From Aestuariimicrobium soli (GTDB lineage Bacteria > Actinomycetota > Actinomycetes > Propionibacteriales > Propionibacteriaceae): a DNA stretch of 64,000 bases. The DNA lies in contig NZ_JBPJSQ010000002.1 in the NCBI RefSeq assembly GCF_051192575.1, positions 248,001 to 312,000 of the forward strand, given 5' to 3'. Below are positions 42,798-51,296 of this stretch, piece after piece; the first letter of the stretch is position 1, and each line of letters opens with the position of its first letter. Below the pieces are notes generated by a model. It did no database searches and was not told the DNA's origin. It saw only the letters and a list, made by a program, of their open reading frames with translations. Made by a program: the position numbers and the translations under genes.

Positions 42798-43784
42798 TCA
42801 CAGCCCGCCGCGCTCACCGTCCGCACGCACCGGGGCGCTGAGGGTGAGAATCGCCCGCTCCACCAGGGGGTGGTCGTTCAACTGGTCCTCCAAGGCCTGC
42901 AGTTCGACGGCGACCTCGTCCTCGGGCAGGTTCCCCGCCAGATCGACGGCCGCGATCAGCAGCACCTTGCCGGGACCGACGTAGACCAGGTGCAGGAACG
43001 ACACCGAGTCGATGGCGCGTTGCGCCAACAGCACCGACATGGTCGCCTCGCGAATCTCGGCCGACACCGACTGACCGGTGAGGAAGTCGCGGTTGCGACC
43101 GATCAGGAAGACTGCGACGAAGCCCAGCAACACCCCGACCAGAATCGAGCCGACGGCGTCCCACACCGGGTTGCCGGTCACCTGGTGCAGGGCCATGCCA
43201 CCGGCGGCCAGCAGCAGGCCGACCAGCGCGGCGGAGTCCTCGGCGAAGACCGCCCGCAGGGTCGGGTTCGAGGTGGAGCTCACGAAGCGCAGGGGGTGCA
43301 TGCTGAGGCGTCTGGCCTGCGACTTCACCGAGCGAAGCGCCTGCAGGAACGAGATGCCCTCGAGCACGAACGAGATGGCCAGCACCACGTAGCCCCACGT
43401 GTAGTCCGCCTCCACCTCCGGGGCGGTCAGCGACGTGATCCCGTGCCAGATCGACACGATGGAGCCAGCCGCGAACAGGCCGAAGGCGGCGATCATCGAC
43501 CACACGTAGGCCTCGCGGCCGTACCCCAGGGGCTGCTTCTCGTCCGCTGGTTTGGACGATCTCTTCTCGGCAACGAGGAGGAAGATCTCGTTGCCGGTGT
43601 CGGCCCACGAGTGGGCGGCCTCGGCGACCATGGACGCCGACCCGGTGAGCGCGCCCACGACGGACTTGGCGATGGCGATCAGGGTGTTCGCGGTCAGCGC
43701 CACCAGAACGGTGAGCAGAGACTCATTCTCGGACGACGGCGGCTGCGGCAAAGCTGGCTGAGCGGTCACTGGCTGGGCGGTCAC
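42798..43784 (-). CDS. Cation diffusion facilitator family transporter
   Basis: A 328-residue CDF-type transporter with six helices: TM2 carries metal-site residues in AEAAHSWADTGNE (H-x3-D), while TM5 reads FAEDSAALVGLL where classical zinc exporters have H-x3-D; Glu/Asp here would change metal preference. The KQPLGYGREAYVWSMIA loop and the C-terminal cytoplasmic domain (about 240-328) are typical. It resembles the FieF/SLC30A9-like branch with a long cytosolic segment after TM4. GTG start 6 nt after TACACT (leaderless). The first ten codons consist of a 15-bp duplication. Confidence 0.88.
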   Translation of the reverse strand: MTAQPVTAQPALPQPPSSENESLLTVLVALTANTLIAIAKSVVGALTGSASMVAEAAHSWADTGNEIFLLVAEKRSSKPADEKQPLGYGREAYVWSMIAAFGLFAAGSIVSIWHGITSLTAPEVEADYTWGYVVLAISFVLEGISFLQALRSVKSQARRLSMHPLRFVSSTSNPTLRAVFAEDSAALVGLLLAAGGMALHQVTGNPVWDAVGSILVGVLLGFVAVFLIGRNRDFLTGQSVSAEIREATMSVLLAQRAIDSVSFLHLVYVGPGKVLLIAAVDLAGNLPEDEVAVELQALEDQLNDHPLVERAILTLSAPVRADGERGGL

Positions 43785-43790
43785 TGGCCG

Positions 43791-43796
43791 AGTGTA
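43791..43796 (-). promoter_or_regulatory. -10 element for leaderless CDF transporter mRNA
   Basis: TACACT on the minus strand ends 6 nt before the GTG at 43784. Confidence 0.5.
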
Positions 43797-43814
43797 GGCC
43801 GCCCACAGCCGTCA

Positions 43815-44045
43815 TCAGCCGAGCTGGGACCGAATCTCCCCTCCCGGGTAGGTGGTGGTGTGCACGTTGACGTAGAACTGCGCCGGCGCCTTGCGGATCT
43901 CCCGACCCAGCACCTTGTCGAGGGGCACACCATCGGAGGTGGTGAACGACGTCGCCCCCGACACGACGGTGAGGGGGATGACGACGGGACCAGCCACCCC
44001 GGCGGGGGCACGGAGGGGGAACCTGAGGTTTCCACGCGCCCAATA
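43815..44045 (-). pseudogene. CHRD-domain protein remnant
   Basis: The open frame encodes the C-terminal half of a CHRD domain: APAGVAGPVVIPLTVVSG, then KAPAQFYVNVHTTTYPGGEI and RSQLG. In intact proteins this is preceded by a signal peptide and the first domain half with an HIH motif. Here an in-frame TGA at 44046-44048 cuts the frame and no upstream half is found in any frame. The remnant sits beside the broken DraG gene in a decaying patch. A short GTG-initiated peptide (60 residues from 43997) remains possible. Confidence 0.65.
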
Positions 44046-44094
44046 TCATACAGGTGTTCGACTACGCGCGGGCCACGCCGCACGCTCACGAAAA

Positions 44095-44123
44095 TTGTCG
44101 GAACCGCTCCCTACCGTCATTGT
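44095..44123 (+). promoter_or_regulatory. Probable promoter of the gene at 44165
   Basis: TTGTCG (44095-44100) and CATTGT (44118-44123), spaced 17 nt, in a locally AT-rich stretch; four A residues directly precede the -35, a feature of WhiB7-type promoters. Confidence 0.4.
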
Positions 44124-44164
44124 CAGGACGCCGACGGATGGTCGGCCGACGAAAGGGGGAGGTC

Positions 44165-45085
44165 ATGGCTCGTCACCTGGACTTCGACATTGCAACCGAG
44201 GAAGCCTTCGGTTGGTTCACCGATCTGCTCGAGGAGCGGCTCGACGCGCTTGAGCTCGACCACGAGCTGGTGATCCGCCGGCTGGCCGGTCACCGCAGCC
44301 AGAAGCTCATGCGACTGGCCAAGACCAGGTCGGGGCTCACCGTGTGGGCGCTGGACAACACCTCCCTGCCCAAGGACCGGGCGATCACTCGGGCCGGCAT
44401 GGCAGCCCTGCGCGGACTGGGGTTCCAGCGGTGGCGCAACGTGCCGGGGTACTACCTGGCCCACTTCGCCCCCGGCCTGCACCAGCGGGCCGCCGATCAC
44501 GTCGTCGAGGCGTTGCGGCGTGCCTATCAGGTGCTCCACCCCGCACTGCTCGCCGAGCCCTTGGTGCCGACCCAGGCCATTCGCGCCGACGAGGCGCCCG
44601 AGGTCCCCGACCATCTGACCGACGAGGTCGAGGTGGTCGATGTGCACCACCTCGTCGACCTGCTGAGCCTTGTCTTCCGAGCCCGGGGTGGGACTGCCAC
44701 GCGAGGCGACGGCCGCGTCCAGGGCTCGTGGCGCGGGGTCGAGGTGTGCGCCACGGCACAAGGGCTCGACACGGTGGTTCTCAGCGCCGTGCTGCACCTC
44801 GAGATGGACGATCCCGCCCGATTCGATGCCCTGCTGACCCGGGAGTGTGCGGGCTGCGGAGAGCACGGGATGGACAATCCCGTCGGCGGGGTCTTCGACG
44901 TCGTGCGGGACGGCCCGACGGTGAGCCTCGAGGCGACGCTGCACGCCCAGCCCTTCCACGGTGACTTCTTCGCCGACATGCTCGACGACCTGGTGGCCGA
45001 GTACCCGCACGTGGAACGTGTGATCGCGGCGCTGCTGAACCCCGGGGCGCTGAACCCCGAGGCCTCGGCCGGACTGGATGAATGA
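44165..45085 (+). CDS. Unknown two-domain protein, possibly YbjN/TY-Chap-like
   Basis: The 306-residue soluble protein starts at an ATG behind a strong AAAGGGGGAGG site; the reading from 44054 lacks one. No catalytic motif was recognised. Residues 1-120 (IATEEAFGWFTDLLEERLDA, RSGLTVWALDN, GYYLAHFAPGLHQRA) and 165-295 (VVDVHHLVDLLSLVFRA, FHGDFFADMLDDLVAEYPHV) look like two alpha/beta domains separated by an acidic linker. The composition recalls actinobacterial YbjN/T3SS-chaperone-like proteins, but this is a weak impression. Cys-x2-Cys in RECAGCGEHG could bind metal. It is followed by the M16 pair. Confidence 0.7.
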   Translation: MARHLDFDIATEEAFGWFTDLLEERLDALELDHELVIRRLAGHRSQKLMRLAKTRSGLTVWALDNTSLPKDRAITRAGMAALRGLGFQRWRNVPGYYLAHFAPGLHQRAADHVVEALRRAYQVLHPALLAEPLVPTQAIRADEAPEVPDHLTDEVEVVDVHHLVDLLSLVFRARGGTATRGDGRVQGSWRGVEVCATAQGLDTVVLSAVLHLEMDDPARFDALLTRECAGCGEHGMDNPVGGVFDVVRDGPTVSLEATLHAQPFHGDFFADMLDDLVAEYPHVERVIAALLNPGALNPEASAGLDE

Positions 45086-45119
45086 GCCCCGCGCGGGCGC
45101 CTGTGCCAAGCTGAACCTC

Positions 45120-46415
45120 ATGTCCTCACCCGAGCTCCACTACGACCTGGTCGACCACACCCTCGACAACGGGCTGCGCGTGGTGGTCAACCCCGACCCC
45201 ACCTCCCCGGGAGTGGCGGTCAACCTGTGGTACCAGGTGGGCTCGCGCGACGAGGCCCTCGGCGATCCCAGCCGCACCGGCTTCGCGCACCTGTTCGAGC
45301 ACCTGATGTTCCAGGGCACCTGGACCGGCGTCGGCGTCGGCGAACACCTGGCGGCCATCCAGGCCGCCGGCGGCGGAGCCAACGCCACCACCAGCTTCGA
45401 TCGCACCAACTACTTCGAGACCATCGTGCCCGGCGCCCTCGATCTGGCGCTGTGGTTGGAGGCCCAGCGCATGGAGGCGCTGCGCGTCGACCAGGTCAAC
45501 CTGGACACCCAGCGTGAGGTGGTCAAGGAGGAGAAGCGCCAGCGCTACGACAACCAGCCCTACGGCGACACCTTCCAGTTGCTCACCGAACTGGCGTTCG
45601 GCCCCGACCACGCCTACGGCCACACCCCGATCGGCTCGATGGCCGATCTCGACGCCGCCAACCTCACCGACGTGCAGGCCTTCTACGACCACTGGTACTC
45701 CCCCGCCAACGCCGTGCTGGTGCTGGCCGGGCAGATCGGCGCGGACGAGGCCCTCACCCGCGCCCAGCACCACTTCGGAGCCATCCAGGCCAGGCCGCGC
45801 CCCGATCGTCCGGTGGTCGGGCTGCCGAAGGTCGACCTGCGGGGCGGAACCCACACGGTGCACCGGGACGTGCCGCGCGACAGCGTTCACCTCGTGTGGC
45901 GGTGCCCACCGCAACACTCGGGCGACGACGTCGCCCTCGACGTGGCCATGGGCGTGCTGTCGGGGGGCCAGTCGGCCCGCCTGCACCAGCGCCTCGTCCG
46001 CGAACTCGAGGTCGCCGAGGGCGTCAGCGCCTCGACCCTGGGGCTGACCGCCGACACCAACCTCGCCCTGATCAGCGCGCGGGTGCGCCCCGAATCGACC
46101 CCCGAGCGGGTGCGGGACGAACTGCTCGCCGAGCTCGTCCGCCTCTCCAGCGAGGGGCCCACCGAGGCCGAGCTCGATCGAGCCGACGCCCAGACCGAAC
46201 GGGAGTGGTTCGAGGAACTGGCCACCGTCGAGGCCCGCGCCGACGAGATCAACCACTGGACCTCGACCACCGGTGACCCGCAGGGCATCAACCGCCACCT
46301 CGCCGAGGTGCTGGCGGTCACCGCCGACGACGTCACCACTGCCCTGCGTGCGCACCTGGCGCCCGAGCAGGTCTTCACCTTCAACTACCTGTCGACCGAC
46401 GGAGTCGCCCGATGA
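45120..46415 (+). CDS. M16-family zinc metallopeptidase, catalytic subunit
   Basis: The 431-residue protein (MSSPELHYDLVDHTLDNGLR) carries the inverted zinc motif H-x2-E-H at 57-61 (HLFEH), followed by the third ligand Glu in REVVKEEKRQRYDN about 75 residues later, so it is an active pitrilysin/MPP-type half. The C-terminal M16_C domain spans about 170-355. ATG at 45120 is 34 nt after the previous stop; an ATG at 45078 would add 14 residues and overlap. It overlaps the non-catalytic partner by 4 nt, as in bacterial alpha/beta M16 pairs. Cytosolic; no signal. Confidence 0.92.
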   Translation: MSSPELHYDLVDHTLDNGLRVVVNPDPTSPGVAVNLWYQVGSRDEALGDPSRTGFAHLFEHLMFQGTWTGVGVGEHLAAIQAAGGGANATTSFDRTNYFETIVPGALDLALWLEAQRMEALRVDQVNLDTQREVVKEEKRQRYDNQPYGDTFQLLTELAFGPDHAYGHTPIGSMADLDAANLTDVQAFYDHWYSPANAVLVLAGQIGADEALTRAQHHFGAIQARPRPDRPVVGLPKVDLRGGTHTVHRDVPRDSVHLVWRCPPQHSGDDVALDVAMGVLSGGQSARLHQRLVRELEVAEGVSASTLGLTADTNLALISARVRPESTPERVRDELLAELVRLSSEGPTEAELDRADAQTEREWFEELATVEARADEINHWTSTTGDPQGINRHLAEVLAVTADDVTTALRAHLAPEQVFTFNYLSTDGVAR

Positions 46416-47803
46416 CCGCCACCCAGCCCAGCATCACCGCTCCCCGCGACCCCCGCCACGTGCGCCCCGGGGTGCTGTCGGCCAATCCGTGGCTCTTCCC
46501 GACCCCCGAGATCGCCCGGCTCGACAACGGGCTCGAGGTCTGGGCCTACCGCCTACCCGGGCAGCACGTGATCGCCCTCGACCTGACCCTCGATGTCCAC
46601 CTCTCGGTTGAGCCCCGTGAGCTCGAGGGCGTGGCCACGATGACCCTGCGCACCTCCGACGAGGGTGGCCTCGACCATCCCGGTGCCCGTCTGGCCGAGG
46701 CCCTCGAATCGGCCGGCGCCGTCTACGACGGGGCCATCAACCACCAGTTCACCGGCTGCAGTCTCGACGCCCCGGCGACCCGCATCGACACGGCACTCGA
46801 CCTGTTCCGCGAGATCCTCACCCGGCCCGAACACCACCCGGCCGACCTGAACAGGCACGTGGCCCTACGGCTGGCCGAGATCGAACAGGGACGAGCCTCC
46901 GGCCCCGCTACCGCCAGCCGGGCGACCCGCCAGGTGGTCTGGGGTCGCGAGCAGCGTCGGGGACGACCCAGCGGCGGAGACGCGCACACCCTCGGTCGCC
47001 TCACCCGGGACCATCTGGCCGAGTTCCATCAGCGCACGTGGCGCCCCGACGTCGCCCGCATCGTGATCGCCGGCGACCACCCCGATCTGATCGGCCAGGT
47101 GGCCCGCGGCCTGGGCGGCTGGGCTCGTCCCGACGTGGAGGCCGTCACCAGCCTCGAGTCGCCGGTCGCCTTGCCCGCCGGCGGTGCCCGGGTCGTCCAT
47201 CTCGTCGACCGACCCGAGGCCGTGCAGGCCGACGTGCGCATCAGCGGCATCGGGCTCTCGCGGCGCGACCGCGACCTGCCCGCGCTTCAGCTGGCCGGAG
47301 TGGCCGTGGGCGGCAGCTTCCTGTCGCGGCTGAACAAGCGCATCCGCGAGGAGCTCGGCTACACCTATGGCATCTCGTTCGGGCACCAGCCGAACCCGAC
47401 CACCCCGCGGTGGCAGGTCAGCACCAGCGTGCGCACCGAGGTGGTGGCGGCGGCCCTCGACGAGACCCAGACCCTGCTCGACCTGACCACCCACGGCCTC
47501 ACCGATCGAGAACTCGCCGACGCCCGCGCGCAGCTGGTCACCATGGCCCCGCTGCGTTACGAGACCGCCTCGGCCATCGTCGGGCAGGCCGCCTCTCTGG
47601 CGGTCGACCGGCTCGACGTCGACTGGATCAACCGACACTTCGCCCGCATGAGCGCCATCGACCCCGACGAGGCGACCGAGGTGTTCTCACGGGTGGTGGC
47701 GGCCGACCGGCACCAGGTGGTCGTGGTCGGCCCCGCCGACACGCTGGCCCCCGACCTCGAGGCGCGCGGGTTCCGGGTGGTCAGCCACGACGTCGAGGAG
47801 TGA
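46412..47803 (+). CDS. M16-family peptidase, non-catalytic partner
   Basis: The 463-residue paralogue has the M16 fold but where H-x2-E-H should lie it reads DEGGLDHPGARLAEALESAG, without the zinc ligands. It retains the helical substrate-chamber features and the C-terminal KRIREELGYTYGISFGHQPN block, the R/Y motif used by the partner half to orient substrate. Such pairs form heterodimers in which this half supplies the R/Y pair. The ATG overlaps the catalytic gene by 4 nt, supporting 1:1 assembly. Confidence 0.9.
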   Translation: MTATQPSITAPRDPRHVRPGVLSANPWLFPTPEIARLDNGLEVWAYRLPGQHVIALDLTLDVHLSVEPRELEGVATMTLRTSDEGGLDHPGARLAEALESAGAVYDGAINHQFTGCSLDAPATRIDTALDLFREILTRPEHHPADLNRHVALRLAEIEQGRASGPATASRATRQVVWGREQRRGRPSGGDAHTLGRLTRDHLAEFHQRTWRPDVARIVIAGDHPDLIGQVARGLGGWARPDVEAVTSLESPVALPAGGARVVHLVDRPEAVQADVRISGIGLSRRDRDLPALQLAGVAVGGSFLSRLNKRIREELGYTYGISFGHQPNPTTPRWQVSTSVRTEVVAAALDETQTLLDLTTHGLTDRELADARAQLVTMAPLRYETASAIVGQAASLAVDRLDVDWINRHFARMSAIDPDEATEVFSRVVAADRHQVVVVGPADTLAPDLEARGFRVVSHDVEE

Positions 47804-47814
47804 GCCCCACCCCT

Positions 47815-47878
47815 TGACCAGCTGCGCCCACGTGACGAGCTGCGCCCACGTGACGAGCTGCGCCTACTTGACCAGCTT
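47815..47878. repeat. 18-bp tandem repeat at the 3' end of the UPF0182 gene
   Basis: Three copies of TGACGAGCTGCGCCCACG (47815-47832, 47833-47850, 47851-47868, with 1-3 differences) and a fourth partial copy (47869-47878). The TAG stop of the UPF0182 gene lies in the third copy, so the array begins inside coding sequence. Confidence 0.9.
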
Positions 47879-50710
47879 GAGGGCCTCGTCCACCTTCGTC
47901 TGGGCGATGCCCACCTGCTTCTGGTACTCCGACAGATTCCCCTGCTTCAGGGCGGCATCGGCCGCCACGAACGCGGCCTGGGCCTCGCCCAGCAGCTTCG
48001 CTGCCGTCGGATTCGACCCCGGGTCGCTCGGCTGGTCGGGCTTCTCCTCGGTCTGACCGCCCGAGTCACCGCCGAAGACCTGGTCGAGGGCCTGCTGCAA
48101 CGTGTCACCGATGCCGACGTGCTCGCCGAAGCGCACCACCACGAACTGCAGGGCCGGGTACCCGCCGTTGGCGCTCGACTGGCGCTGGGTGTAGATGGGC
48201 TGCACGTACAGCAACCCTCCGCCGAGCGGCAGGGTGAGCAGATTGCCGAAGATCGCCTGGGCGGAGCCCTGGTTCAGGAACGGGCGCAGCTTCTCGGCCA
48301 CCACGGGGTTCGTGGTGATCGCGTTCATGGTCTGCGAGGGCCCCGGGATCTGCTGGGAGTCGTCCATCCGCAGGATGCGGATCTTGCCGTAGTCGGGGCT
48401 GGTCGCGTCCGCGTTGACCGACACGTAGGCGCGCAGGTTCTCGCGCTTGTCGGGCACGAACACCGAGGTCTGGCTGAACACCGGCGCCGAATCCCCCGGC
48501 CACTTGATGCTCAGGTAGTACGGGGGCTCCAGCTTGCCGCCCGTCTGCGTCGGGTCGGCGGGCACCCGCCACAGGTCGGAGTTCTGCATCAGCGTGAGCG
48601 GGTTGGTGGTGTGGTACTTGCCCAACACCTGCCGCTGCACCTTGAACAGGTCCTGCGGGTAGCGCATGTGGCTCAGCAGCGCGCTGGGGATCGACGACTT
48701 GGGCTTGACCACCCCGGGATAGACCTGCATCTGCGTCTGCAGAATCGGGTCCGACTCGTCCCACGCGTACAGCGTGACGGTGCCGTCGTAAGCGTCGACG
48801 ACAGCCTTGACCGAGTTGCGCAGGTAGTTGATGTTCTTCTGCACCGCCCCGATCGACTGGGAGTCGGTGGTCGCCGCGCGCAGGTCGATGCGCTCGGAGT
48901 TCGGGTAGGAGTCGCTGGTGGTGTAGCCGTCGACCACCCAGACGATGCGCCCGTCGACGACGGTCGGGTAGGGGTCCTGGTCGATCGTCAACCACGGCGC
49001 CACCTGCTGCACCCGGGCGCTCGGCTCGCGGTGGTAGAGAATCTTGGAATCGGCGCTCACCTGGTTCGACAGCAACAGGTTGATGTCGACATTGGTGGTG
49101 GCGTACATCAGCCGCACCAGCCAGTTGCGGAGCGACACCCCACCGGTGCCCGAGTAGGTGACCTTCTGGTCCTTACCCAGATCACCGCTGGTGGGCAGGT
49201 CGAGTTCCACCGGCGCGGTGCCCGTCGGGGCTCCGACGACGACGTACTGGTTCGACTTCTCACCGAAGTAGATGCGGGGCTGCTCGACGCCCAGCTTGCC
49301 GCGCGAGGGCAGGTCGCCCTCGAGCCACACGGGCTCGCCGTTGGACTCGCGCTGGTTGCCGTAGGCGGCCACCAGGCCGTAGCCGTGCGTGTAGACGGTG
49401 TGCAGGTTGTTCCACGACTTGTCGGCCAGCTTGTTGACGTCGACCTCGCGCGCGGCGACCACCGCATCGGTCACCTGACCGTCGACGGTGTAGCGGTCGA
49501 CATCGAGCTCCGCCGGGAAGGAGTAGTAGCCGCGCACCTGCTGCTGCTGGTCGAAGGCGGACGAGATCACGGCCGGGTCCATCAGCCTGATCGAGGGCAG
49601 GGCGGCAGCGTCCTGCTTCAACTGCCCGGCAGTGGCGGTGGTCACGGCCGGGTAGTCGGTGACCTCCGTGCCGGCGATCCCGTAGGCCGCCCGGGTGGCA
49701 GCGATGTTGGTGGCGACGTACTGGTATTCCTTCGACTGGTAGCTCGGACGAACACTGAATCGCTGCAGGCCGGCGGGGTAGATGCCCTGGATCACCACCG
49801 AGGTGGCCAGCATCACCACCAGCGTGGACCCCACCAGCGGCCAGCGACGCAGCCGGGCGTTCACGATCAGGCCGACGGCACACAGGAACGAGATCACGGC
49901 CATGACCAGCTTGCCGGTGATGCGGGCGTGGTCGTCCGCGTACCCCACACCGGTGAACAGGTAGTTGGGGCTCACCTGGTAGGAGTAGCGGTCGAGCAGC
50001 TGCAGCGCGCCGTAGGCCACCAGGATGCCGGCCATCAGCAGCGACAGGTGGGCCTGGGCGGGCGAGTCGAACGGTGCCGGCGGCCGCTGAGGACGACCGG
50101 CGAGCCCCAGCCGGGGCGTCATGGCGCGCAGGGCGCCGTTGGCCAGATGGGTGACGGCGGCCACCACGAGACAGGCGATCAGCAGCGCGATCACGTAACC
50201 GACCACGAACCGCCACCAGGGCAGGTCGAAGACGAAGAACGAGGCGTCGTGGCCCGAGTAGGGATCGCTCACCCCGAAGTCGGTCGCGTGGCGCCACGAC
50301 AGGTAGCGGTCGGTCTGGTCGGCGGCGGCGAGACCGGCCAGCAGCCCCAGCACACCGGCCGGCACCAGGCTGGCCATCCACCACCGTTGTTCGATCAGTT
50401 CGCGGTAGCGGGCCAGCACGGGCGACGCGGCAGGGGTGCGCACCTTCGGCCGCATCCGATGGGCCACCAGCACGGTGAGCGCGACGCAGGTGGTCATCAC
50501 CGCCGCGAACACCGCGAACAGCACCAGCGAGGTCACCAGTCGGGTCACGTAGACCGAGGTGACGCCCAACGACCGGTACCACAGCACGGTGGTCGTGATC
50601 CGGCTGGCCACCAGCCAGGCGACCACCAGTGCGGCCACGGCGAGCAGCACCCAGCCCAGACTGGGGCGCCGGTGATGGGTGGCCGGGCGGCGGATGCTGG
50701 CGGTCGTCAT
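47864..50710 (-). CDS. UPF0182-family large membrane protein
   Basis: The 948-residue protein has seven predicted transmembrane helices in the N-terminal third (first at about 18-38, last near 290-310) and a large extracytoplasmic domain (about 320-900). The family (COG1615) is widespread in actinobacteria and cyanobacteria; function unknown. Recognisable blocks are WYRSLGVTSVYVTRL, SDPYSGHDASFFVFDLPWW, NVDINLLLSNQVSADSKILY and YVQPIYTQRQ. The C-terminus (about 880-948) is a disordered linker plus helix ending ALKLVK. It lies 3' of the PPA1309 gene, in the same order as in mycobacteria. Confidence 0.92.
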   Translation of the reverse strand: MTTASIRRPATHHRRPSLGWVLLAVAALVVAWLVASRITTTVLWYRSLGVTSVYVTRLVTSLVLFAVFAAVMTTCVALTVLVAHRMRPKVRTPAASPVLARYRELIEQRWWMASLVPAGVLGLLAGLAAADQTDRYLSWRHATDFGVSDPYSGHDASFFVFDLPWWRFVVGYVIALLIACLVVAAVTHLANGALRAMTPRLGLAGRPQRPPAPFDSPAQAHLSLLMAGILVAYGALQLLDRYSYQVSPNYLFTGVGYADDHARITGKLVMAVISFLCAVGLIVNARLRRWPLVGSTLVVMLATSVVIQGIYPAGLQRFSVRPSYQSKEYQYVATNIAATRAAYGIAGTEVTDYPAVTTATAGQLKQDAAALPSIRLMDPAVISSAFDQQQQVRGYYSFPAELDVDRYTVDGQVTDAVVAAREVDVNKLADKSWNNLHTVYTHGYGLVAAYGNQRESNGEPVWLEGDLPSRGKLGVEQPRIYFGEKSNQYVVVGAPTGTAPVELDLPTSGDLGKDQKVTYSGTGGVSLRNWLVRLMYATTNVDINLLLSNQVSADSKILYHREPSARVQQVAPWLTIDQDPYPTVVDGRIVWVVDGYTTSDSYPNSERIDLRAATTDSQSIGAVQKNINYLRNSVKAVVDAYDGTVTLYAWDESDPILQTQMQVYPGVVKPKSSIPSALLSHMRYPQDLFKVQRQVLGKYHTTNPLTLMQNSDLWRVPADPTQTGGKLEPPYYLSIKWPGDSAPVFSQTSVFVPDKRENLRAYVSVNADATSPDYGKIRILRMDDSQQIPGPSQTMNAITTNPVVAEKLRPFLNQGSAQAIFGNLLTLPLGGGLLYVQPIYTQRQSSANGGYPALQFVVVRFGEHVGIGDTLQQALDQVFGGDSGGQTEEKPDQPSDPGSNPTAAKLLGEAQAAFVAADAALKQGNLSEYQKQVGIAQTKVDEALKLVK

Positions 50711-50724
50711 GACGGGTTCCTCGG

Positions 50725-50771
50725 GGCGGTGAAAGACAGGGTGGCGGTGAAAGACAGGGTGGCGGTGAAAG
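50725..50771. repeat. 18-bp tandem repeat upstream of the UPF0182 gene
   Basis: Two perfect copies of GGCGGTGAAAGACAGGGT (50725-50742 and 50743-50760) and a partial third (50761-50771). It fills most of the 76-nt gap between the PPA1309 stop and the UPF0182 start. The unit differs in sequence from the array at 47815 but has the same length. Confidence 0.93.
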
Positions 50772-50786
50772 GTGGGGCGGGGTGGC

Positions 50787-51296
50787 TCACCGGAGGGTGG
50801 CCAACAGTGCCCGCGAGAGGGCGGGCACGAGGTCGTCGGAGGACAACAGTTCCTCGGGGTGGCTGCGCAGTCGCGCGAGGCCGTGCACGGTGTCCTCCCG
50901 CATCGCCCCGACCACGACGCGGGCCTCCTGCCGATCGGGATGCTCCCGGACGAACGCCTCGGCCGCAGCCGGGTCGGAGGGAATGTCGGCCTCGTGACGA
51001 GGCCCCAGGAACGTGCGCTCCATCACGATGGCGCACCCCTGCACCGTGGCCGGCCACTGCATCCGACCCAGGGTCTCGAACACGTCGTCCCCGATGACGA
51101 AGTCTTCCTGTTCGATGCTCGACAGCGAATCGGGGGAACCCGAGGTCAGGTGCGCGGCGAGGCTGGGCTCCTGCCGGATGAGCACCTCGGTCGAGACCAG
51201 GGCGAACAGTCGGGCGGGCTGGTCCCACCCCGCACGGGCCACGTGACGGTCGATCTCGGCCAACGCCGCGATCAGGATGTCGGTCTGCTCGTTCAA
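50787..51296 (-). CDS. PPA1309-family protein
   Basis: The 169-residue protein (MNEQTDILIAALAEIDRHVA) matches a family found next to UPF0182 and the PDZ-Lon protease in actinobacteria. Conserved segments: WDQPARLFALVSTEVLIRQEP, QEDFVIGDDVFETLGRMQWP and CAIVMERTFLGP. No catalytic residues, signal or membrane segment. Function unknown. Its ATG overlaps the protease stop by 4 nt. Confidence 0.88.
   Translation of the reverse strand: MNEQTDILIAALAEIDRHVARAGWDQPARLFALVSTEVLIRQEPSLAAHLTSGSPDSLSSIEQEDFVIGDDVFETLGRMQWPATVQGCAIVMERTFLGPRHEADIPSDPAAAEAFVREHPDRQEARVVVGAMREDTVHGLARLRSHPEELLSSDDLVPALSRALLATLR

Noticed and set aside
42397..42984. Plus-strand 195-codon open frame as a separate gene
   Set aside because: Its start is the read-on of the DraG pseudogene frame and its end runs antisense into the CDF gene; no independent domain or ribosome-binding site.
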